From assembly GCF_910594005.1 (NCBI RefSeq), contig NC_057823.1, positions 58,402,015 through 58,466,014 on the forward strand: a stretch of 64,000 bases of DNA, read 5' to 3'. The number at the start of each line of letters is the position of its first letter. Position 1 is the stretch's first letter. Of the stretch, positions 57,494 through 64,000 are shown piece by piece. The notes beneath the pieces were generated by a model that ran no database searches, was not told the DNA's origin, and saw only the letters and a program-made list of their open reading frames with translations. A program made the position numbers and the translations under genes. Origin of the DNA: Cervus elaphus (taxonomy: Eukaryota; Chordata; Mammalia; Artiodactyla; Cervidae).

Positions 57494-57585
57494 GTCAGCA
57501 CCTATCACCCTGCACCTGCCTCCCTAGGACATTCCACGGCCATTGTCAGTCTTCCTGGCTCCCAGCAACACCTCTCAGCTAACAT
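57494..57585 (+). CDS. SH3RF2: SH3RF2 internal exon (short segment before SH3 domain 3)
   Basis: This 92-base exon enters in phase 0 after TGCTGTTTCTGCAG and leaves after two bases of a codon at AACAT|GTGAGT, a strong donor. It encodes 30 residues starting VSTYHPAP and ending LPGSQQHLSAN, plus the first two bases of a Met codon. That codon is completed by the single G that opens the next exon. This phase match, and the protein wording, support the call despite the small size; the exon is too short to stand out as an open reading frame. It is separated from the previous exon by 35.3 kb and from the next by only 1.46 kb. A pure (GT)98 tract lies about 550 bases upstream of the acceptor. Confidence 0.9.
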
Positions 57586-59049
57586 GTGAGTAAAAAAAAA
57601 AATGAGTTCAACCCTCCACTCCTGGTCCTGGCACAGAGGGGTCATCTTTGCCATCCCTCTGTCATCGAGCATCCCCTGTCCCCAACCATCCCATGGAGAG
57701 AAACAACAGCTTCCCTTCCTTTACAATGTCCAAAGGAAATAATAATGAAAAATACAAATTACCAAGCTACATCATCCTGGCTCATTATTTTACAAAAGCA
57801 GAAAGAGACTAGTTTATGTACCAAAACCCTACAGGGAGATTGGGTACTGAGTGATTTCTGTTGTCTTTGTTTAGAGTCACAATGCTTGGTCATCAATAGA
57901 TGCTGCTGTATAAGTGAGAAATAAATATAACATTTCAGGAGGGAAAGAAATCTTGCAGATGAGAACATTCTCCTAGCCCCTTTGATAAAACCTGTCAGTG
58001 CCTCAAAGTCCTTAGAGCAGTTGTCCCCAACCTCTGGGCTCTAATGCTGATGATCTGAGGTGGAGCTGGTATAATAATAATAGAGACAAAGTGCACAATA
58101 AATGTACTTTGTGCACTTGAACGTGCACTTGAATCATCCTGAAACCATCCCACTGGCGCCAAAAAGGTTGGAAACTGCTGCCTTAGCGTCTATCCAGCTC
58201 GAAGCCACAAAATTTTAACCCCAAACCTGGGAAACCAAAGTGGGTTATTTTTAATGCCTTTAGTTGGATAATTATTCTCCTTCCACAGCCTAACTACTCC
58301 CCCGGGTCTTTACCCCAAGCTCATATCTGGATGTTACCTACCCAACCTACTATGTGGACTCCAGAGTTGAAAGTCACTGCTCCAACCCAAGAACATTTCT
58401 ACCACGTTTCAAGCCCATTCTCCTCCATCCCACAATGCAGCCAATATTCATTCCACTGTGTGCCGAAACAATGAAATTAACCCTTGCCTCCCACTTCCCC
58501 ATGTCCATCTCCTGCCTACATTAAGCTAGCATCTTGGGGGTTAGACACGTCACTACCCTCAGGAGAGGGAATGGATCAGAGAGGCTTCTATGCTGACCCC
58601 TATGCTGAACCTTGATGTCTATGACCACTGTCTTGAGGGTACTCTAAGCAGTGTGAACAAGCATCCTAGATAGAACCATCACTCTCAGGCTTTTGACCCG
58701 ACTCTGCCACTGATTCCTGGTCACCAACTCCTTTCTCTATTCTTGGCCAGTTTCCCCAATGTCAAAATGCTGTTGTGACCTCAGTGAGTGACCTGGAGCT
58801 TCAGGGCACTCTATGGAGGAGCGAGGAGATGAAGGGGGCAGGGATTTGGGCCCCTCCACTGCAACTTCAACAAGGTTCCACTGTTTCCATCTGCCTTACA
58901 TAGTGAGGTTTCAATTCTTAAAGGATGTTTAGTGCTAACCACTGGGTCATGGACTCTGAGTTTTCCTCTCCCTTCACCCTTTGCTGGTTCCATGCCCTCC
59001 ACTAGGCACACTCACCAGTGTACTTCACCAGTTCCCTGTGTCTCCCCAG
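57586..59049 (+). other. SH3RF2: SH3RF2 intron of 1.46 kb
   Basis: Bordered by GTGAGT and TCTCCCCAG. It joins the short phase-2 exon to the SH3-3 exon. Apart from a small MER1-like hAT element at 58018-58180 it looks like unique sequence, with no open frame of coding character. Confidence 0.88.
58018..58180 (+). mobile_element. MER1-like hAT element with both ends and 8-base target duplication
   Basis: CAGTTGTCCCCAACCTCTGG at the left and AAAAAGGTTGGAAACTGCTG at the right are inverted repeats. GATGATCTGAGGTGGAGC and CATCCTGAAACCATCC are internal signatures. CCTTAGAG (58010-58017) and CCTTAGCG (58181-58188) are a mildly diverged 8-base duplication, typical of hAT. Confidence 0.9.
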
Positions 59050-59220
59050 GTTTGTAGCTCTGCACTCCTACTCAGCCCATGGCCCCGAGGAACTGGACCT
59101 ACAGAAGGGAGAAGGCGTCAGGGTCCTGGGCAAGTACCAGGACGGCTGGCTCAGGGGCGTCTCCTTGGTGACCGGGCGAGTTGGCATCTTCCCCAACAAC
59201 TACGTCATCCCCATTTTCAG
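59050..59220 (+). CDS. SH3RF2: SH3RF2 internal exon (SH3 domain 3)
   Basis: This 171-base exon follows a CCTGTGTCTCCCCAG acceptor and ends at TTTTCAG|GTGCGT. It supplies the last base of a split Met codon, 56 full codons and two bases (AG) of a split Arg codon. It encodes a nearly complete third SH3 domain: FVALHSYSAHGPEELDLQKG, then GKYQDGWLRG with the binding-surface tryptophan, and GRVGIFPNNYVIPIF at the C-terminal edge. SH3RF proteins carry SH3 domains beyond the first two, and this one precedes the long Ser-rich tail. By family knowledge the region around this domain of SH3RF2 contacts PAK4. The next exon, expected to complete Arg and continue into a Ser-rich region, was not found before the window ends. 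Confidence 0.94.
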
Positions 59221-59444
59221 GTGCGTCCTCTCCAATCTCAGGCATCAAAGGGTTGGATCATCTAGGCCAGAGTCCATCTCTGAGTTGAATGGCTGAAGGA
59301 CTCAATCCTTTCAGAGTGTGGGCCAAGAAACAATTTTTGCTTCACTATCCTCCTAATGATTAATTTTAAAAAAAATAGTAAAATAGTTATCTTTTAAATA
59401 GCTCTTCACATTTTACAAGTATTGATACTTTTGCATCTTTTAGC

Positions 59445-59560
59445 TCTTTGGCTATGCTCAAGTATCCCAATAGGTGGGTGTTATTTTACAGATGATGAAA
59501 GTGATGTGCAGTTAACCAGCCTGCTCAAGAACTAGATTTCAGTTCTACCGTACAACCCCC
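59445..59560 (-). repeat. MIR-like fragment, antisense
   Basis: AGGTGGGTGTTATTTTACAG and ATGATGAAAGTGATGTGCAG, then CAGCCTGCTCAAGAAC, give a weak antisense MIR core. Confidence 0.5.
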
Positions 59561-60504
59561 ACAAATCACACTTCACTGTCTTCACCCAGACACTCCATAA
59601 TCGTAGCACAATGGGAAAGCCCAATGGTCAGAAGACCTCTAGGACCACCTTGGGAGACTTCCCAGGACGTGGGGCCATTAGGCAGAGTTTTCGTGACTCA
59701 GACCACTACCCATACATCCAATCCCCCAGTCATGTGCTAGTTACCCTGCAGGTCTTCTTTCCAAACAGCTTTTCCCAGCCGTCTTCATTCTCTGGCACAT
59801 TCATCAGCTGCACTGCTGCGCAGTTTGTCCAGCACCTCATACAACCACAAGTACACACAGTTCCCCGAAAGTATCCGTGGCTCCTCCTGTAAGTCCAGTG
59901 CTACCTCCACCCCCTGTGAGTCCAGGCAAAGCCTATCACAAGGCCCCAAGCCCCTTACCACACATAAACACTACCTTTATGACATACCAGAGAGTCATAA
60001 CTCCAAGGAAAGGGATAATCCCATTGTTCTCTATGGGGGTCAGAGCAGGAGTCATATATGGCCAGTTTGGGGGACCTTCCTGTAGGTGGGCAGTGTGTCC
60101 AGAGGAGGGCTGCAATGGTGAGGAAATAGAAGCTACATCACTGGATAAACCTAGAAGGACAATAGGATTGTTTGAGTGCAGAAGACAAGGGTCAGAGAGA
60201 CCATAATAGACTGTGCAGACCAGGAAGTAAGCTTGTTCCCTCAGGGGAAAGTGAACCAGTGAATACCGCTTAGAAGATTCTGGTTCAATAAATGACTGCA
60301 CTTGCTTTTATTGAGGTGGCGGATCCCCTTTCTAGATAGAATACAGGCAAAGTGTGGGTACCAATAGATCCAGACAAAAAGATTTCTTTGCATGCCAGAA
60401 AGTTGGAATAGAGGGTCAGTTACTCCCTTCAGTGGTTCTTGGAATTTGTTAGACATTTGCAAAATCTCCAAAGGCAAACTAAGGATGCCTATAACTGATG
60501 CTTT

Positions 60505-60985
60505 AATCCGTTTAGTCAGCAAATATATATTGAGCACAGTATGTCAGGCACCCTTCTAGACACTGGAGAAACACCAGTGAACAAAATACACAGAAATCTC
60601 TGCCCACTGGAGCTTATGCTCTGGTGGGATGGACAGAAAATAAATAAGACGTATAAGGAATATAAGTGGTGTGCTGATAAGGTCTAAGAAGAAAAAATAA
60701 GTCAGGAAAGGGGGATACAATTTACGTGGGGGTGATTACAATGTTAATAGTTTGGTCAGGGGTGGGCTGGCAGAGCAGTGAGAAGGAAGAAGGAAGGGAT
60801 GCGGGAAGTGTATTCCAGGCCCAAGGAACAGCAAGAACAGATCAAAGGCCCCAGGGAAGGAGCATACTGATGTGAAGGCCGAGAGGACTGAATTAGGGAA
60901 GTGAGAGGGGCTCTTAAGAGATGAGGCCAGAGGGGTAACAGGGATTCAGGTTCAGAATTTGCTCAGTCATAATGAGGAATGTGAC
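60505..60985 (-). repeat. L2 LINE 3' region, antisense, about 480 bases
   Basis: GTCAGCAAATATATATTGAG, AGGCACCCTTCTAGACACTG, GAGCTTATGCTCTGGTGGGA, GTGTATTCCAGGCCCAAGGA and AAAGGCCCCAGGGAAGGAGC follow antisense L2 clearly. Confidence 0.8.
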
Positions 60986-61133
60986 TTCAACCATGTTACA
61001 GGGCTTGGAGCAGAAGCGTGACATGACCTATCTTGTGTTGTAATCAGAACCCCTCTGGTTGCTGGGTTGAGAGTACACTGTAGACAGGAAAGGTGGAGGA
61101 AGAGAGACTAGTTGAGCGGATATGGTAAGAATC

Positions 61134-61170
61134 TGGGGGGTGGGGGTGGGAGTGGGGGGAGGGCGGGGAT
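61134..61170 (+). other. G-rich tract with quadruplex pattern
   Basis: Several runs of three to six G in 37 bases (GGGGGGTGGGGGTGGGAGTG, then GGGGGGAGGGCGGGG) on the sense strand. Confidence 0.85.
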
Positions 61171-63898
61171 GTTGACAGTGAAATGAATGAAGGTGCTGGC
61201 TGTGGAAGGAGGGAAGGAGCGGTGGTTAGATTTTGGTTTATTCTAAAGGTAGAAACAACAGGGTTTTCTGACAAATCCAATTCTGAGTGTAAAAAGAGAG
61301 GACTCAAAGTGGGTCCTGAGTAACTGAAGACAACGTTGCCTTTTACTGAGATGGAGTTGAAATCCAAAAGAGGAACAAACAGGTCTTGAGGTGTTAGTGA
61401 GGAGAAGCAAAAGCCTGGTTTGCAGCACATTGTCTCAGATGCCTTAGTAGTCCTAGTAAATGGTTGCGTATTCAAGTCTAGCATTTAAGAAAGAAGTCTA
61501 GGTTTAAGATGAAAGCCCAAAGACTAGATGAAATCACCGAGGTAGGATCCGTTGTGGTGGAGAGAATGACCGTGAGCCGGGAGCTTAATTCCCCAAGGAA
61601 ACAGGGAAAGTGATGCCTGCAACAAGGCAGGGTAGGAGATGGTAGAGTCTGTTCTTGTGACTCCAAGCTGGGAAGTCTTGAGGAGAGTGGGAGGATAGTT
61701 CAGGAGTGACAGAGAAGAGCAAAGACCTACTTTAACTCATGAACAGTCTTCCACGGAAGAAACTATCATGAACTCTCTAGGGCCATCTCTACTACTCTAC
61801 TGGGGCATTTGCATCAGGCCTTAGCCCGAAGTCCTGATTATTCCATAAAAAACCACTAAAGTAAGAGTCACTGTATAATTCATCATCCAGACTAGGACGT
61901 TTTTGAGATAGAAGAGGGACACTGCCAGGAGAGCAGGTGTAAACAAACTCTCCCTGGAAAATCTGGACTTAAGATCACCCTAACTGAATGCACATGGGAC
62001 TCTGTTCCAATGTAGCTCAAGGCTCCAGCTTCCTATTCTCTCCTTAGCTTTTCTCCAAGGTAGATCTATTCCTGGGCAAATGATGAGCTTCTGGACTCAC
62101 TCTATCCGAGGTGGCTGTGTGTCAGATGGTGGATGGATGTTCAGCAGCACCGTAGGTGGCCATGAGTCCCTCCCCACCCCTGGCTCATAGAAACCTGACT
62201 CTGTGCATATATTGAGATGCTGCTGATGGGAGTGTTTGCTTCCAGGAAATCAGCATTTCCAGAAAGGAAAGTCACTGTCACAGTATAATCTCCCTAGGGA
62301 TATTAATTGACAGCAGATCCATGCTTTCCCTGTGTGTGTGTTTTCTCTGACAGCCTCCCAGATGCAGAGAAAGTTTCCATCCCCGAAACCTTGGATGCAG
62401 ATGACATGCTCAGTTTGTCTATCTGGGGGCAGCTCACCCTTGTTCTTAACAACCCTTCCCACTGCGGGAGGCTTGGTTCCTCCCAGTTCTCAGGGCTGAA
62501 TGAGGCCATCCTTTGTCAGCAGAGTTTCTGCTACTGAGTGGGTTGGACTACATGTGCAAGGTCCCTTTCTGCTCTTCGGTTCTGTGTGGGTGAGAGGTTT
62601 TCCCCCATTTTCATTGTGTGCTTGCAGGGATGGCTCTGCACTACCTCCAGCCCCCATGGTGTACAGGACTGCCTTTTCTAAGACAGCTAGACCTCCAAGG
62701 TGTGAGGTGCCCCCTGAGATTTGATCAGCAGCACTCTTAATCAGCATCTCCTAATGCACTGAGCCAGACAGAGCCTGGGGATCAACTGAGAGACTAGAGT
62801 TGACCAAAATGCCAGGGTTTTGATTTATGGTTCGCAAGCGAGCCTTTGAATTACCAAAGAGGAGAGGCTGCTATGCCGTGTGAAGCCCCAGTGCTCTGTG
62901 CTCTAGGGGAATGCCGGCCTGCCCAGCTGTGCTGACCACCCCTAGATCTCTGCCACCATGACCTATTCCCCAGATCCCAGAGACAGCCCATGGGTCGGGG
63001 GTACACAACACTTGTCACGTTTTCATTCAGGTCCTTTGTAGCAGCACCTGCATGCTTTTGGGTTTCCTCCTCCACACCCAGTCTCAATGTTCCCTCCCAT
63101 TTTAGAGGCTGCAGAAACCAGCTCCTCCCCATTCCTTCTCCTCCTCCTCACTCTCCCTCTCACCTCCCTCTCCTCCCCAGCCTCCTCAGCTCATTACCAC
63201 AGCTGAGGGACAGGCTCAGCCTCTCAGAACTTGGAAATGGGATCAGGAGGAACAAGGGAGAGAGGCACATGGGCCAAGTTGAAGGCTGTTCACAGCGGGT
63301 ACTCAAGCAGCAGCCCCTGATCAGACTCTCCCCACCTCAGACTCCTGCCTCGCCACTCTCAGTAGCCTCCTTACGATCCTGTTTCCAAGCTCTTCCCACT
63401 CCTTTCTGTCCTCCCAATATACGCCTTTCTGCCCAGTGAGCTGGGATACTTCTCTTTCAGGCAGCCTTCAGCAGACTCATATGCCATCCCGTTGCCGAAG
63501 GGGTAGAGAAAAGTGACAGGTGGGCCACCACTCACTGGCCTTTAACTTGCTACACAGAACTGTATAAAGACTGTCACAGTGCAAGCTCTCGCCTTACCAA
63601 GAGGCTCCTGCCACTACTGAGCAGGGTAGACGGCACATGTGTCATGCCCCTTTCATGTACTGCACAAGTTCTTAAGGGCTTGTATCTCAGGTAGAAAGGG
63701 GGACACACTCAAAGCAGTGCAGTGGGGCAAATCAGAGGCAACATGCTCACCTCCCCTTTAAACCCAGAATGCCTTTCAGTCTCTCCATCTAGAAAACAGG
63801 GGTCATAACGTCTGCAGATCTCAGGTGTCATGGGGATTAATGAATATATGTTAGCACAGCATTTTGATGTTAGAAGAGCATGCTGGGTAAGTGCTGAG

Positions 63899-64000
63899 TT
63901 TATTTTTTATTTTTTGGGCTGTGCTGGGTCTCTGGGTCTTCTTCGTTGCTGCTTGGGCTTTTTTCTAGTTGCAGTGAGCAGGAGCCACTCTCTAGTTGTG
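63899..64000 (-). mobile_element. CHR-2-type SINE, antisense, cut by the window end
   Basis: TTTATTTTTTATTTTTTGGG head, GGCTGTGCTGGGTCTCTGGG and TTCTAGTTGCAGTGAGCAGG match the start of the antisense long CHR SINE. The rest lies outside. Confidence 0.85.

Larger units (their letters stand above)
59221..64000 (+). other. SH3RF2: SH3RF2 intron (5' part) downstream of the SH3-3 exon
   Basis: Begins with a GTGCGT donor and runs off the window. It contains MIR and L2 fragments, a G-rich tract and a CHR-2-type SINE at the very end. An exon that completes an Arg codon and continues the Ser-rich tail was looked for and not found. Bases 61180-63890 hold nothing I can name, although several chance open frames exist there. 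Confidence 0.8.

Noticed and set aside
62307..62537. Possible extra exon after the SH3-3 exon
   Set aside because: A TCTGACAG-like acceptor and open frame exist, but the translation does not resemble the expected Ser-rich SH3RF2 continuation and its start phase does not support it.
62990..63439. 149-codon open frame on the + strand
   Set aside because: Pro/Ser/Leu-rich reading of pyrimidine-rich intronic DNA. No domain, no splice partner, and overlapping frames are open too.

Overview
This is intronic, repeat-rich mammalian DNA from a ruminant, almost certainly a bovid. The lineage call rests on many tRNA-derived Bov-tA SINEs, CHR-type cetartiodactyl SINEs, a BovB (RTE) LINE and a ruminant-type L1 3' end. 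The exact species cannot be fixed from the sequence alone.

One protein-coding gene is visible: the middle of SH3RF2 (SH3 domain-containing RING finger 2, also called POSHER or PPP1R39), on the + strand. Five internal exons have clean AG/GT borders and compatible phases: 8744-9013, 12735-12830, 21822-22145, 57494-57585 and 59050-59220. Joined, they give 953 coding bases (about 317 codons). They encode SH3 domain 1, SH3 domain 2 (split over two exons), the Ser/basic linker and SH3 domain 3. The start codon and RING finger lie upstream of the window. The C-terminal part, with the protein phosphatase 1-binding region, lies downstream. No second gene was found on either strand.

Layout. 1-8743: intron with CHR, Bov-tA and BovB pieces, several MIRs and a possible LTR-like block. 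9014-12734 (3.7 kb): SINEs and AT-rich DNA. 12831-21821 (9.0 kb): old L1 fragments, a 1.7-kb antisense BovB with reverse-transcriptase remnants, and L2. 22146-57493 (35.3 kb): the dominant intron, holding a dead mariner nested in a MIR and itself hit by a SINE, a young-looking L1 with a perfect target duplication, sense and antisense L1 blocks, hAT elements, three dinucleotide microsatellites and a perfect (GT)98 tract. 57586-59049 (1.5 kb): a short intron with one hAT element. 59221-64000: the start of another intron, with L2 and G-rich DNA.

The protein is known as an E3 ubiquitin ligase that antagonises the JNK scaffold SH3RF1/POSH and binds protein phosphatase 1. That is family knowledge, because neither the RING nor the PP1 motif lies in the window. 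I see no undescribed gene system here. The points most worth checking are the very long pure GT tract about 550 bases upstream of the fourth visible exon, the three-layer MIR/mariner/SINE nest, and the insertions with intact target duplications, which could still be polymorphic.
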